From Enterococcus innesii (lineage in GTDB: Bacteria > Bacillota > Bacilli > Lactobacillales > Enterococcaceae), in NCBI GenBank assembly GCA_018982785.1, contig JAHHEN010000001.1, positions 372,001 to 436,000 on the forward strand: DNA of 64,000 bases, written 5' to 3'. This document shows, piece by piece, positions 10,493 through 19,861 of the stretch; the stretch's first letter is position 1; every line of letters begins with the position of its first letter. The position numbers and the translations under genes were made by a program. Below the pieces are notes generated by a model. It had not been told where the DNA came from. It saw only the letters and a program-made list of their open reading frames with translations, and did no database searches.

Positions 10493-10804
10493 TTATTTAT
10501 CAAGAACTTCTCCGGTTTTCTTAGAAACGCGGACTTTTTTGCCGTCAACTTCTTTGTAACCGACACGCGTAGCTTCACCGTTCGATGGATCAACCACCAT
10601 CACGTTAGAAACATGAATTGGTGCTTCCATTTCAACGATTCCGCCTTGAGGAGCAGTTTGAGAAGGTTTTTGGTGTTTTTTGACAACATTGACACCTTCA
10701 ACAACGACTTTGTCTTTTTTAGGAAACGCTGCTAGCACAACGCCTTCTTTGTTTTTGTCTTTACCAGTGATAACTTTAACTTTATCGCCTTTTTTAACAA
10801 ACAT
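10493..10804 (-). CDS. rplX: Ribosomal protein uL24
   Basis: 103 residues. The KOW motif ([20 protein letters not shown]) and [20 protein letters not shown] identify it. It initiates assembly of the large subunit at the 5' end of 23S rRNA. It lies 35 bp after rplN. Confidence 0.97.
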   Translation of the reverse strand: MFVKKGDKVKVITGKDKNKEGVVLAAFPKKDKVVVEGVNVVKKHQKPSQTAPQGGIVEMEAPIHVSNVMVVDPSNGEATRVGYKEVDGKKVRVSKKTGEVLDK

Positions 10805-10839
10805 GTTTGTTTCGCACCTCCTTTAGATAAGAATCACTA

Positions 10840-11238
<399 letters not shown>

Positions 11239-11268
11239 TCACAATCTATATAGGAAAATCTCGTGTGA

Positions 11269-11535
11269 TTAGATAATCACTGCCTTTTCAACAATCTCTA
11301 CTAGACGGAAACGTTTCGTAGCTGATAATGGACGAGTTTCCATAATTTTCACGATATCGCCAACTTTTGCTTCGTTGTTTTCATCGTGTGCTTTGTATTT
11401 CTTAGAATAGTTCAGACGTTTGCCGTAGATAGGGTGGTTTTTCTTTGTTTCAACGACAACAGTGATAGTTTTATCCATTTTGTCTGATACCACGCGACCT
11501 TGGTAAACTTTGCGTTGATTTCTTTCTTCAGTCAT
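11269..11535 (-). CDS. rpsQ: Ribosomal protein uS17
   Basis: 88 residues. [19 protein letters not shown], then [20 protein letters not shown] and the end [16 protein letters not shown] fit S17, a primary 16S rRNA binder. Last gene of the classical S10 operon, 24 bp after rpmC. Confidence 0.97.
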   Translation of the reverse strand: MTEERNQRKVYQGRVVSDKMDKTITVVVETKKNHPIYGKRLNYSKKYKAHDENNEAKVGDIVKIMETRPLSATKRFRLVEIVEKAVII

Positions 11536-11559
11536 ACGCTAAATGGCCTCCTTCCACTA

Positions 11560-11748
11560 TTACTTAGCTTGTTCACGCAATACTGTTTTAATGCGTGCAA
11601 TCGATTTACGTACTTCTTTGATACGTGCAGTGTTTTCTAATTGACCTGTTGCTAATTGGAATCTAAGATTGAACAATTCTTCTTTCAATTGTTTTTCTTG
11701 ATCTAGCATTTCGGCAGTGGTTAATTCTCTGATTTCTTTAACCTTCAT
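11560..11748 (-). CDS. rpmC: Ribosomal protein uL29
   Basis: 62 residues: [19 protein letters not shown], then a long helix ending [11 protein letters not shown]. The frame is open upstream to 11772, but the conserved start is the ATG at 11748, which overlaps the end of rplP by 11 bp with a GGTGG site 8 nt upstream. L29 lies at the tunnel exit, where it helps dock trigger factor and SRP. Confidence 0.96.
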   Translation of the reverse strand: MKVKEIRELTTAEMLDQEKQLKEELFNLRFQLATGQLENTARIKEVRKSIARIKTVLREQAK

Positions 11749-12172
11749 TCGATTCACCACCCATTTCCTCACGTTTTACGATCTTCGTTTTCACTGGTAA
11801 TTTGTGAGAAGCAAGACGTAGCGCTTCGCGCGCAACTTCTTCAGGTACACCGGCAATTTCAAACATGATTTTACCACGTTTAACTGGTGATACCCATCCT
11901 TCAGGAGCCCCTTTACCAGAACCCATACGTACCCCGATAGCTTTGGCAGTATAAGATTTGTGAGGGAAAATTTTGATCCATACTTTCCCGCCACGTTTCA
12001 TATAACGAGTCATTGCGATACGGGCAGCTTCGATTTGACGGTTTGTGATCCAGTGTGATTCAACAGCTTGTAAGCCGTATTCACCGAATGCTACTTCTTT
12101 TCCGCCTTTCGCTTCGCCACGCATTTTTCCGCGGAACTCACGACGGTGTTTTACACGTTTAGGTACTAACAT
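11738..12172 (-). CDS. rplP: Ribosomal protein uL16
   Basis: 144 residues. [19 protein letters not shown] and [20 protein letters not shown] are conserved; the protein contacts the A-site tRNA elbow and helix 89, the region of evernimicin/avilamycin resistance changes. It overlaps rpmC by 11 bp and begins two bases after the rpsC stop. Confidence 0.97.
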   Translation of the reverse strand: MLVPKRVKHRREFRGKMRGEAKGGKEVAFGEYGLQAVESHWITNRQIEAARIAMTRYMKRGGKVWIKIFPHKSYTAKAIGVRMGSGKGAPEGWVSPVKRGKIMFEIAGVPEEVAREALRLASHKLPVKTKIVKREEMGGESNEG

Positions 12173-12174
12173 GT

Positions 12175-12831
12175 TTATTTCCCTCCTTTCTCAGTGTTCT
12201 TTTTAGTTGGAAGAACTTCTCCACGATAAATCCACACTTTAACTCCTAGTTTTCCGTATGTTGTATCTGCTTCTTCCCATGCGTAATCAATGTCCGCACG
12301 TAATGTATGAAGTGGAACGGTTCCTTCTGAGTAACCTTCTGAACGAGCGATATCCGCACCATTTAGACGGCCAGAAACTTGTGTTTTGATTCCTTTAGCG
12401 CCAGAACGCATTGTGCGTTGGATCGCTTGTTTTTGCGCACGACGGAAAGCAACACGGTTTTCTAATTGACGTGCGATTCCTTCGCCTACTAATTTAGCAT
12501 CTAAATCTGGTTTTTTGATTTCAACGATGTTGATGTGAACTCGTTTGCCAGTTAGGCTATTTAATTCTTTTCTTAGGTTTTCGACTTCAGATCCGCCTTT
12601 ACCGATAACCATACCTGGTTTAGCTGTGTGGATTGAAATATTCACGCGGTTTGCTGCACGCTCGATCTCAACTGTAGACACAGCGGCATCAGCAAGTTTA
12701 GATGCGATAAATTTACGGATTTTCAAATCTTCATGTAGAAATTCAGCATACTCTTTTTCAGCATACCATTTAGCATCCCAGTCACGGATGATGCCTACAC
12801 GCATTCCAATTGGATGTACTTTTTGACCCAC
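12175..12831 (-). CDS. rpsC: Ribosomal protein uS3
   Basis: 218 residues. [20 protein letters not shown], the KH domain motif ([18 protein letters not shown]) and the C-terminal domain [20 protein letters not shown] are intact. S3 forms part of the mRNA entry channel and helicase. It follows rplV by 13 bp. Confidence 0.97.
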   Translation of the reverse strand: MGQKVHPIGMRVGIIRDWDAKWYAEKEYAEFLHEDLKIRKFIASKLADAAVSTVEIERAANRVNISIHTAKPGMVIGKGGSEVENLRKELNSLTGKRVHINIVEIKKPDLDAKLVGEGIARQLENRVAFRRAQKQAIQRTMRSGAKGIKTQVSGRLNGADIARSEGYSEGTVPLHTLRADIDYAWEEADTTYGKLGVKVWIYRGEVLPTKKNTEKGGK

Positions 12832-12844
12832 TGATTGTCCCTCC

Positions 12845-13192
12845 TTATTTTTCTGATACGACTACAGTAATATGACTTGTACGTTTGTTGATCGGTGAAG
12901 CTGAACCTTTCGCACGTGGACGGAAACGTTTCATCGTTGGTCCTTCGTTTACGAATGCTTCAGAAACAATCAAGTTTTCAACATCTAAGTCAAAATTATT
13001 TTCTGCATTGGCAATAGCTGACATCAAGACTTTCTCGATGATTCCAGCTGCTTTATTTGGTGTGAACTTTAAGATCGCGATTGCTTCAGCAACGCTTTTC
13101 CCTCTGATTAAGTCAATAACTAGACGAGATTTACGAGGAGAAACGCGGACTGTTTTAGCAGTTGCTTTCGCTGATGTGATTTGTTCTGCCAT
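12845..13192 (-). CDS. rplV: Ribosomal protein uL22
   Basis: 115 residues starting at [20 protein letters not shown] (ATG at 13192); the frame is open to 13213 but the start with GGGAGG upstream is the conserved one. The beta-hairpin that lines the exit tunnel ([20 protein letters not shown]) is normal, with no macrolide-type insertion or deletion. Confidence 0.96.
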   Translation of the reverse strand: MAEQITSAKATAKTVRVSPRKSRLVIDLIRGKSVAEAIAILKFTPNKAAGIIEKVLMSAIANAENNFDLDVENLIVSEAFVNEGPTMKRFRPRAKGSASPINKRTSHITVVVSEK

Positions 13193-13215
13193 TTTTGGAT
13201 ATCCTCCCCTCAAAA

Positions 13216-13494
13216 TTAGCGTCTTGTTTTCTTATCATCGGCAGCATGTCCGCGATAAGTTCTTGTTGGTGCAAATTCACCTAATTTGTGTCCTACCATG
13301 TCTTCTTGGATGTAAACTGGTACATGTTTCCGTCCATCATACACAGCAATTGTAAATCCGATAAAATTAGGGAAAATTGTAGAACGACGTGACCAAGTTT
13401 TGATCACTTTTTTCTTTTCAGCGCCTTCTTGTGCTTCGACCTTTTTCATCAAATGGTCATCGACAAAAGGTCCTTTTTTCAAACTACGACCCAT
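13216..13494 (-). CDS. rpsS: Ribosomal protein uS19
   Basis: 92 residues. [19 protein letters not shown] and [20 protein letters not shown] are diagnostic; the tail [16 protein letters not shown] is basic. It binds the head of the small subunit with S13. It follows rplB by 42 bp. Confidence 0.97.
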   Translation of the reverse strand: MGRSLKKGPFVDDHLMKKVEAQEGAEKKKVIKTWSRRSTIFPNFIGFTIAVYDGRKHVPVYIQEDMVGHKLGEFAPTRTYRGHAADDKKTRR

Positions 13495-13536
13495 GGTGTA
13501 CCTCCTCTCAAAATGTGCGACACACGGTCAAGTATA

Positions 13537-14370
13537 TTACTTAGTTTTACGACGACGAACGATAAGTTTGTCTGATTTTGCTTTTTTGTTACGTGTTTTG
13601 TAACCAAGTGCAGGTTGTCCCCAAGGAGAAACTGGTGCTTTACGTCCGATTGGTGCTTTACCTTCACCACCACCGTGTGGGTGATCATTAGGGTTCATTA
13701 CGCTACCACGTACAGTTGGGCGTTTGCGCATCCAACGAGAACGACCGGCTTTACCGATGTTGATCAATTCGTGTTGTTCATTACCAACAGAACCGATTGT
13801 TGCACGACATGATGCTAAGATCATCCGTACTTCACCAGAGTTCAAGCGGATCAATACGTATTTGCCTTCTTTACCAAGTACTTGAGCACTTGTTCCAGCT
13901 GAACGAATCAATTGTCCACCTTTACCAGGTTTCATTTCGATGTTGTGGATAACAGTACCGACTGGAATGTTTTCTAGTGGTAATGCATTCCCTACTTTAA
14001 TATCTGCATCTGGACCAGAAACGACAGTCATGCCAACTTCTAATCCTTTAGGTGCTAAGATGTATGCTTTTACTCCATCCTCGTAATGTACTAACGCAAT
14101 GTTAGCAGAACGGTTTGGATCATATTCAATCGTTTTAACCGTAGCAACGACGTTGTCTTTGTTACGTTTGAAATCGATCAAACGGTATTGACGTTTGTGA
14201 CCGCCACCTTGATGACGAACCGTGATACGTCCGTTGTTGTTACGACCAGCATTGTTTTTCAAAGGAGCTAACAATGTTTTTTCTGGTGTTGAAGTTGTGA
14301 TTTCAGCGAAATCAGAACTTGTCATATTACGACGGCCGTTCGTGGTAGGTTTGTACTTTTTAATCGCCAC
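13537..14370 (-). CDS. rplB: Ribosomal protein uL2
   Basis: 277 residues. [20 protein letters not shown] at the N-terminus and the peptidyl-transferase proximal motif [20 protein letters not shown], which contains the functionally important His, are present. Tail LIVRRRKTK. Lies 39 bp after rplW. Confidence 0.98.
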   Translation of the reverse strand: MAIKKYKPTTNGRRNMTSSDFAEITTSTPEKTLLAPLKNNAGRNNNGRITVRHQGGGHKRQYRLIDFKRNKDNVVATVKTIEYDPNRSANIALVHYEDGVKAYILAPKGLEVGMTVVSGPDADIKVGNALPLENIPVGTVIHNIEMKPGKGGQLIRSAGTSAQVLGKEGKYVLIRLNSGEVRMILASCRATIGSVGNEQHELINIGKAGRSRWMRKRPTVRGSVMNPNDHPHGGGEGKAPIGRKAPVSPWGQPALGYKTRNKKAKSDKLIVRRRKTK

Positions 14371-14409
14371 GTCTTTTTCCCTCCCATGTAAAGTTTATGC
14401 GTGAGTTGC

Positions 14410-14703
14410 TTATTCAGCAGCTTCGAAAATTTGGATTTCTTTAGAATCTTCAGTTAAAGTCACAACAGCTTTGCGACGTTTTTTTGTATATCCTGCATAT
14501 TTACCCATGCGTTTGAATTTCGGACGAACGTTGATGATGTTCACGTTTGCCACTTTCACTCCGTCAAAGGCAGCTTCTACAGCTTGTTTTACTAAAGTTT
14601 TGTTAGCTTTTGTGTCCACTTCAAAAGTGTATTTCTTGTCATCCATGGCAAGCATTGATTTTTCAGTGATCACTGGGCGTTTAATAACGTCTAGTAAGTT
14701 CAT
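14410..14703 (-). CDS. rplW: Ribosomal protein uL23
   Basis: 97 residues. [20 protein letters not shown] and the basic loop [20 protein letters not shown] are typical. Together with L29 it forms the docking site for trigger factor and SRP. Its start overlaps the rplD stop by one base (TAATG). Confidence 0.97.
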   Translation of the reverse strand: MNLLDVIKRPVITEKSMLAMDDKKYTFEVDTKANKTLVKQAVEAAFDGVKVANVNIINVRPKFKRMGKYAGYTKKRRKAVVTLTEDSKEIQIFEAAE

Positions 14704-15326
14704 TATGCAAGCACCTCCTCGATCTGAGTAAGAGCAGTTTGTGTCACTAACATTTTGTCGTTAGAAACGATGTCTAAAACACTAATGTTATCAGCAGTAA
14801 CTACAGAAACTTTTGGCAAGTTGCGCGCAGATAAAGCGGCAAAGTCGTTTTCAGATTCTAAAACTACCAATACTTTAGAGTCAATTGTCAAGTTAGCTAA
14901 AACTTGTTTGAATTCTTTTGTTTTTGGAGCATCAAAGCTTAATCCTTCTACTGCTACCAAGTTATTTGAAGCAACTTTTTCTGACAATACAGATTTCATT
15001 GCTAAGCGACGAACTTTTTTAGGAAGTTTGTAGCTGTATGAACGTGGTGTTGGTCCGAAGACTACGCCACCTCCACGCCATTGTGGTGAACGGATTGAAC
15101 CTTGACGGGCACGTCCAGTTCCTTTTTGGCGCCATGGTTTACGGCCACCGCCACGAACGGCACTGCGGTTTTTCACAGCGTGTGTTCCTTGTCTTAATGA
15201 AGCGCGTTGCATGATGATTGCATCATAGACAACTGATTCATTTGGTTCGATTCCGAAGATTTCTTCGTTCAATGTAATTTCGCCATTTTGGCTTCCATCT
15301 TGTTTGAATAATGCTACATTCGGCAT
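14703..15326 (-). CDS. rplD: Ribosomal protein uL4
   Basis: 207 residues. The tunnel loop region [20 protein letters not shown] and [15 protein letters not shown] is intact. In enteric bacteria L4 also represses its own S10 operon through the leader, and a structured leader precedes this operon as well. Lies 29 bp after rplC. Confidence 0.97.
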   Translation of the reverse strand: MPNVALFKQDGSQNGEITLNEEIFGIEPNESVVYDAIIMQRASLRQGTHAVKNRSAVRGGGRKPWRQKGTGRARQGSIRSPQWRGGGVVFGPTPRSYSYKLPKKVRRLAMKSVLSEKVASNNLVAVEGLSFDAPKTKEFKQVLANLTIDSKVLVVLESENDFAALSARNLPKVSVVTADNISVLDIVSNDKMLVTQTALTQIEEVLA

Positions 15327-15355
15327 TCCTTAGTTCCTCCTTTCTTCCTATCTAC

Positions 15356-15985
15356 TTATTTAGCTTTCACAGCTGATTTGATTGTAATCAATGATTTTTT
15401 CGCGCCAGGTACATTACCTTTGATCAAGATAACGTTGCGTTCTGCGTCTACGCGTACGATTTCCAAGTTTTGGATCGTGATGCGATTTCCGCCCATACGT
15501 CCAGCAAGACGTTTGTTTTTGAATACACGGTTAGGTGCAACTGGACCCATTGATCCAGGACGACGGTGGTAACGAGAACCGTGAGCCATTGGTCCGCGGC
15601 TTTGTCCGTGACGTTTGATAACGCCTTGGAATCCTTTACCTTTCGAAGTGCCGGTTACATCGATGATGTCTCCTGCTTCAAAAATATCAACTTTGATTTC
15701 TGATCCTACTTCTAAGCCCTCTAGCTCTACATTCTTGAATTCGCGAATGAAGCGCTTAGGAGCCGTGTTTGCTTTTGCAACATGACCTTTCGCAGGTTTG
15801 TTAGACAAAACTTCACGCATATCTTGGTAGCCGACTTGAATTGCTTCGTAGCCGTCATTTTCGATTGTTTTCACTTGTAGCACTACGTTTGGTGTAGCTT
15901 CTACTACAGTTACTGGAATCAATTCGCCAGATTCAGTGAAGATTTGAGTCATTCCCACTTTTTTCCCTAAGATTCCTTTGGTCAT
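15356..15985 (-). CDS. rplC: Ribosomal protein uL3
   Basis: 209 residues. [20 protein letters not shown] opens the protein. The extension near the peptidyl-transferase centre ([33 protein letters not shown]) is wild-type in appearance; changes here cause pleuromutilin/oxazolidinone resistance and none is evident. Lies 22 bp after rpsJ. Confidence 0.97.
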   Translation of the reverse strand: MTKGILGKKVGMTQIFTESGELIPVTVVEATPNVVLQVKTIENDGYEAIQVGYQDMREVLSNKPAKGHVAKANTAPKRFIREFKNVELEGLEVGSEIKVDIFEAGDIIDVTGTSKGKGFQGVIKRHGQSRGPMAHGSRYHRRPGSMGPVAPNRVFKNKRLAGRMGGNRITIQNLEIVRVDAERNVILIKGNVPGAKKSLITIKSAVKAK

Positions 15986-16007
15986 GATTACACCTCCATC
16001 TTAATTA

Positions 16008-16316
16008 TTATAGTTTGATTTCGATATTAACACCGCTTGGCAAGTCTAGCTTCATTAAAGCATCAACAGTTTTTGGTGTTGGATTCACAATGTCGATTAG
16101 ACGTTTGTGTGTACGCATTTCGAATTGTTCGCGTGAATCTTTGTATTTGTGCGTCGCACGGATGATCGTGTATAAGCTGCGTTCAGTTGGTAATGGAATT
16201 GGACCAGATACGCCAGCTCCAGTTCTCTTTGCAGTTTCTACGATTTTATCCGCTGATTGATCTAAAATACGATGTTCATACGCTTTTAAACGGATACGAA
16301 TTTTTTGTTTTGCCAT
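16008..16316 (-). CDS. rpsJ: Ribosomal protein uS10 (NusE)
   Basis: 102 residues starting [20 protein letters not shown], ending [16 protein letters not shown]. The frame extends upstream to 16361, but GAAGGAGGG plus 7 nt marks the ATG at 16316. S10 also acts as NusE in antitermination. The loop [20 protein letters not shown] is the site of tetracycline/tigecycline-associated S10 changes (residues about 53-60) and looks normal. First gene of the superoperon. Confidence 0.97.
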   Translation of the reverse strand: MAKQKIRIRLKAYEHRILDQSADKIVETAKRTGAGVSGPIPLPTERSLYTIIRATHKYKDSREQFEMRTHKRLIDIVNPTPKTVDALMKLDLPSGVNIEIKL

Positions 16317-16483
16317 TGTTTTCCCTCCTTCGCCTATTTTGAAAAGTAGACATAGCTCCACGAAAATTTTCCGTCACGCTCGTCCATGGCAAAGCGTCCG
16401 GGCGTGTCGCAACCTCTCGTTTCGTAGCCGGCAGAAAATTTCTTTGCTGCCAGTGTGACTTACGTATTTACGTAAACAGCACC
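16317..16483 (-). promoter_or_regulatory. S10 operon 5' leader, structured
   Basis: About 165 nt separate the promoter from rpsJ and hold no gene. Several hairpins are possible. TTACGTA/TACGTAA lies near the 5' end. A GGCAG/CTGCC stem has an A/T-rich loop (about 16430-16452). CACGC/GCGTG pairs around 16376-16407. The palindrome GAAAATTTTC lies near 16361-16370. Such leaders in other bacteria carry feedback sites for a ribosomal protein (L4 in enterics); I cannot tell which protein, if any, binds here. Confidence 0.5.
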
Positions 16484-16489
16484 TTTATG

Positions 16490-16518
16490 ATTATATTACG
16501 GATAAACATTGATTGCAA
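16490..16518 (-). promoter_or_regulatory. Main promoter of the S10-spc-alpha superoperon
   Basis: On the minus strand TTGCAA (16513-16518), a 17-bp spacer and a perfect TATAAT (16490-16495) lie about 175 bp upstream of rpsJ. Nothing else nearby competes. The upstream terminator of pdxK insulates it. Confidence 0.85.
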
Positions 16519-16586
16519 GCTTTTTTTACGGAAAAACCGGGATTCTTTTGCATTTCTTTCAGAAAGTTTTCTTTTAGTTTCGAAAC

Positions 16587-16612
16587 AAAAAAAGAAGCGT
16601 TGACCGCTTCTT
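16587..16612 (-). terminator. Terminator after the pyridoxine kinase gene
   Basis: AAGAAGCG (16605-16612 read on the minus strand) pairs with CGCTTCTT (16592-16599), followed by a run of seven T on the minus strand. It lies 30 bp beyond the kinase stop and before the S10 promoter. Confidence 0.8.
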
Positions 16613-16641
16613 CATTTCCTATTTATATAGAAGAAAACCTG

Positions 16642-17472
16642 CTATTGCGGCGCTTCCTCATTCATACGGCTTTGGGCGTGGGTATAGGCACCATGCCACA
16701 CATGGCCCACATAAGGATTGATGACCACTCCTTCTTTGATTGCCGCTGTGACAAAGGCTTTCGCTAAGCGAACACTTTCCACGACGGGTTTGCCTTTTGC
16801 AAGACCGGCAGCGATTGCCGCTGAAAAGGTGCAGCCTGCCCCATGATTGAAATCAGTAGCGATTTTTTCACTTTCCAACAGGAGGAAGGATTCTCCATCA
16901 TAAACAAGGTCGATGGCTTTTGCTCCTGGCAATCGATGACCGCCTTTGATCACGACGTATTTAGCACCTAATTGATGTATTTTTTCAGCAGCTTGCTTCA
17001 TGGCTTCCACACTCGTCAAGTCCCCCAAACCCGAAAGAATCCCCGCTTCTACTAAATTAGGGGTGACAACATCTGCTAAAGGCAACAAATGCGTGATGAT
17101 GGCATCGACACTTTTCGGCTGTAAGATTTCTGCGGTCCCTTTGCAAGCAATGACGGGATCGATCACCACATTTTTGACTTGCTGCTGTTGGATCATCTTC
17201 GCTGCCTGTACAATATTGTCTTCATTGCCTAACATCCCCGTTTTAAGGGCATCCATCGGATCACCTGCAAAGGCGGAGATCAATTGTTTTTCGACAAGCG
17301 CTGGTTCCATTGCTGTTACTTCATGGCTCCAACCCGCTTGTGGATCCATCGTGACGATCGAAGCAATCGTGGCAAAACCAAAGACCCCATACTCCTGAAA
17401 CGTTTTTAAATCTGCTTCGATCCCGGCACCACCGGTTGAATCAGACCCGGCAATTGATATGACTTTTTCCAT
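16642..17472 (-). CDS. pdxK: Pyridoxine/pyridoxal kinase of the ThiD-like family
   Basis: Ribokinase-fold kinase, 276 residues, that phosphorylates B6 vitamers (and in some relatives HMP). Visible motifs are SIAGSDSTGGAGIEADLKTF, the substrate region, VIDPVIACKG, and the anion hole HGAGCTFSAAIAAGLAKGK with the ThiD-like Cys. Upstream ATGs at 17511 and 17481 exist, but AAGGAG nine nt before the ATG at 17472 (MEKVISIAG) marks the start. Its divergent neighbour is a MocR/PdxR-type regulator, which argues for vitamin B6 salvage over thiamine synthesis. No thi genes are nearby. Confidence 0.85.
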   Translation of the reverse strand: MEKVISIAGSDSTGGAGIEADLKTFQEYGVFGFATIASIVTMDPQAGWSHEVTAMEPALVEKQLISAFAGDPMDALKTGMLGNEDNIVQAAKMIQQQQVKNVVIDPVIACKGTAEILQPKSVDAIITHLLPLADVVTPNLVEAGILSGLGDLTSVEAMKQAAEKIHQLGAKYVVIKGGHRLPGAKAIDLVYDGESFLLLESEKIATDFNHGAGCTFSAAIAAGLAKGKPVVESVRLAKAFVTAAIKEGVVINPYVGHVWHGAYTHAQSRMNEEAPQ

Positions 17473-17500
17473 CTTCTTCATCTCCTTGTGCTTTTTGCTA

Positions 17501-17548
17501 AGTATAGTCAATCTTCCCCTTGACGAAAAGAGCCATTTGGCTTATTTT
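17501..17548. promoter_or_regulatory. Divergent pdxK/pdxR promoter region with operator-like dyad
   Basis: Rightward promoter: TTGACG (17520-17525), 17-bp spacer, TATTTT (17543-17548). Inside the spacer lies the dyad AGCCA-TT-TGGCT (17531-17542), a plausible autorepression site. Leftward, TATACT (17501-17506, minus strand) is a fair -10 for pdxK but has no good -35, as expected for a promoter that needs an activator such as PdxR. Confidence 0.55.
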
Positions 17549-17579
17549 TAAACCATCCAATTGAAAAAGGTGGTGTAGG

Positions 17580-19025
17580 ATGGCTTCATCAAGTATCGAC
17601 AAGCAAAAGAAACAACCGATTTACCAGCAGATCGTGACCCATTTTATTGAAGAGATCCAAGCAGGAACCTATGGGCCTGGGGATCGTTTACCACCAGAGC
17701 GCAGCCTTGCTCAGACTTTTGACGTCAACCGTTCCACCGTCGTCAAAGCGTTAGACGAATTGAAAAGCTTAGGATGGATTGAACGAAAACAAGGCAGTGG
17801 TTCTCGAGTATTAGAAGGCCGCTGGGGGAACCGCCAAACCCCACTTTCTTATTTACGCTCGTCTTTAAGCAGCCCTTACTTGCAGCAAGACCCTTACCTT
17901 CAACAAATCCAACATTTGCGTGCTGAAAAAGATGTGCTGGATCTGTATACAGGTGATCTACCTGCCGATCTGATCCCCGACTTCACGTTTCCTGCCTTTA
18001 CCTGGGAAGAGATTCGCAAAGAAAGCACCAAAATTTTGCTAACTGGTTACGAGCCTCTGCAAGAAATCTTATTGCAGCACCTTGCGGATTCCTTCAATTT
18101 GCCCACTAGCGGTCAAAAACTAGTAATTACTGCCGGTTCGACGCAAGGAATTACGTTACTAATGCAAGTGCTGCTGCAAGCGGGGGACTGTATCGCGACA
18201 GAGGACCCTTCTTTCTTGTTCTCTCTCCCCTTGTTTTCCACGATGAATGTCCAGTTGATTGGGATCAAACAAGATAGCGAAGGGATGCGACCCGCCGCGT
18301 TGGAGAAAGTGCTGAAGGAAAAGAAGATCAAATTCGTCTATCTGAACCCCACCTTCCAAAACCCAACGGGGCATACTATGAGTGAGCATCGGCGCCAAGC
18401 GATCATCCGCCTTTGCCAGACCTACCAAGTACCGATCATTGAGGATGATGTTTTTAGCGAGTTGGCTTTTGAGGAAGTACCGCCCAAGCTAAAATCCATG
18501 GCTCCCGAAACCGTCATTTATTTAGGCTCGCTTTCAAAATTACTTGGGTCATCAATCAAAATCGGCTGGCTTTTGGTGCCAGAAGCGTTAGCCGACCAAT
18601 TTGCCCAAGCGAAAAAACGGATGGCGATCGATACCACGATCTTCCCGCAAGTCCTTGCCAATATCGCCCTACGCTCCTCTGATTACCACCAGCAGCAGCG
18701 GACACTGCTTACAGAAATGGCCCAGCGCCAGCAAGACCTACATCAACTCTTGCTGGCATTTCAGGAGGATTGGCAATGGCAGTCGACGAAAGGCGGTCTT
18801 TACCTGTGGTTGACTTGGCGTCACCGCACATTGACTCGCAAAGATTGGTCGCTCTTTTTGGCGAACGATTGCTTAGTAGCACCTGCTTTTCTTTTCAGTA
18901 ACGATACGAATGGCTTGCGTTTGAACTATACCCGCTTAGCTAAAGATGATTTACCACGATTTCAAGAACGATTCACAAAAATCACCCAACAGTTAAAGGA
19001 GCAAACCTATGAACGAAACCATTGA
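17580..19025 (+). CDS. pdxR: MocR/PdxR-family regulator (GntR wHTH fused to aminotransferase fold)
   Basis: 481 residues. Residues 1-80 are a GntR winged helix (QQIVTHFIEEIQAGTYGPGD, RLPPERSLAQTFDVNRSTVV). The rest is a class I aminotransferase domain with TAGSTQGITLLMQ, NPTFQNPTGHTMS and the PLP-lysine motif LGSLSKLLGSSIKIGWL. MocR proteins of this kind sense PLP and control vitamin B6 genes. Divergent position to pdxK supports that role. Starts at ATG 17580 with AAAGGTGG upstream. Overlaps the nitroreductase gene by 17 bp, so the two are co-transcribed. Confidence 0.88.
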   Translation: MASSSIDKQKKQPIYQQIVTHFIEEIQAGTYGPGDRLPPERSLAQTFDVNRSTVVKALDELKSLGWIERKQGSGSRVLEGRWGNRQTPLSYLRSSLSSPYLQQDPYLQQIQHLRAEKDVLDLYTGDLPADLIPDFTFPAFTWEEIRKESTKILLTGYEPLQEILLQHLADSFNLPTSGQKLVITAGSTQGITLLMQVLLQAGDCIATEDPSFLFSLPLFSTMNVQLIGIKQDSEGMRPAALEKVLKEKKIKFVYLNPTFQNPTGHTMSEHRRQAIIRLCQTYQVPIIEDDVFSELAFEEVPPKLKSMAPETVIYLGSLSKLLGSSIKIGWLLVPEALADQFAQAKKRMAIDTTIFPQVLANIALRSSDYHQQQRTLLTEMAQRQQDLHQLLLAFQEDWQWQSTKGGLYLWLTWRHRTLTRKDWSLFLANDCLVAPAFLFSNDTNGLRLNYTRLAKDDLPRFQERFTKITQQLKEQTYERNH

Positions 19026-19734
19026 GCTTTTGCACAACCACCGCACTTACCGACAATTTGACCCTGACTATCGCTTGAGCCAAGAGCAAGTAACCGCGAT
19101 TTTGACTGCCGCTCGTCAAGCACCAAGCTGGATGAATGGGCAAGCCTATTCGATCCTGGTGATCGACGACCCGCAGATCCGCCAACAAATGGTCGAATGG
19201 AATCCCGGCAATCCTCATATCGCAGCAAGTTCGCTCTTTCTGCTGTTTCTCGCAGATTTAAACCGAACCAAAAAAGTTGCTGACAAAAAACAGACCCCCT
19301 ATCCAATCGATGAGGGCTATCAGCCTTTATTGATCGCCACCACTGATGCCAGCATCGCTTTGCAATCTGGTGCGATCGCTGCTGAATCACTGGGCTTAGG
19401 CACCGTCATTTCCGGCAGTGTCCGCAAAGACAGCGCCAAAATCGCTGAATTGTTGCACTTACCAGAATATGTCTATCCTGTGGCTGGTTTGAGCATCGGT
19501 AAACCAATCGTAGAAATGAAGGTCAAACCTCGCTTGCCAGAAGAAGCGGTCATTCATTACAACCATTATCAGGACTATTCTTATGAGGCGATCGAAGCGT
19601 ACGATCAAACGATGACTGCTTTTGGAGAAGCCCGTGAGACCAAACCATGGTCAGAAAAATTCGCTGGCTTTTACAGCAATCGTCCTGACCAAGGATTTGA
19701 CGCCTTCTTGAAGAAGCAAAATCTAATAAAATAA
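19009..19734 (+). CDS. NADPH-dependent flavin nitroreductase (NfsA/Frp type)
   Basis: 241 residues of the NfsA-like nitroreductase family. MNETIELLHNHRTYRQFDPD (FMN phosphate-binding start), ARQAPSWMNGQAYSILVIDD, and the C-terminal PRLPEEAVIHYNHY with YDQTM are typical. FMN-dependent reduction of nitro compounds, quinones or free flavin with NADPH is expected. It follows pdxR with a 17-bp overlap and its own AAAGGAG site. A link to B6 metabolism is not obvious; the pair may simply share a promoter. Confidence 0.85.
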   Translation: MNETIELLHNHRTYRQFDPDYRLSQEQVTAILTAARQAPSWMNGQAYSILVIDDPQIRQQMVEWNPGNPHIAASSLFLLFLADLNRTKKVADKKQTPYPIDEGYQPLLIATTDASIALQSGAIAAESLGLGTVISGSVRKDSAKIAELLHLPEYVYPVAGLSIGKPIVEMKVKPRLPEEAVIHYNHYQDYSYEAIEAYDQTMTAFGEARETKPWSEKFAGFYSNRPDQGFDAFLKKQNLIK

Positions 19735-19740
19735 AAAGCA

Positions 19741-19803
19741 CCGCTCTCTTTAGCTTCGATGAACCGTAACGGATTCATCCACGCTAGAGAGAGCGGCTTT
19801 TTT
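19741..19803 (+). terminator. Bidirectional terminator between nitroreductase and tuf
   Basis: CCGCTCTCT (19741-19749) pairs with AGAGAGCGG (19788-19796); TAGC/GCTA, GATGAA/TTCATC and CCG/CGG extend it into a long hairpin. T-rich tracts follow on both strands, so it can end the rightward pdxR transcript and back up the tuf terminator. Confidence 0.85.
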
Positions 19804-19813
19804 CTACAAGAGT

Positions 19814-19849
19814 CAAAAAAAGAGCAAAAGCGCGTACGCTTTTGCTCTT
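19814..19849 (-). terminator. Terminator of the str operon (after tuf)
   Basis: A perfect 13-bp stem, AAGAGCAAAAGCG / CGCTTTTGCTCTT with a four-base loop, is followed on the minus strand by a run of T, 13 bp after the tuf stop codon. Confidence 0.92.
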
Positions 19850-19861
19850 CGACCAATCAAA

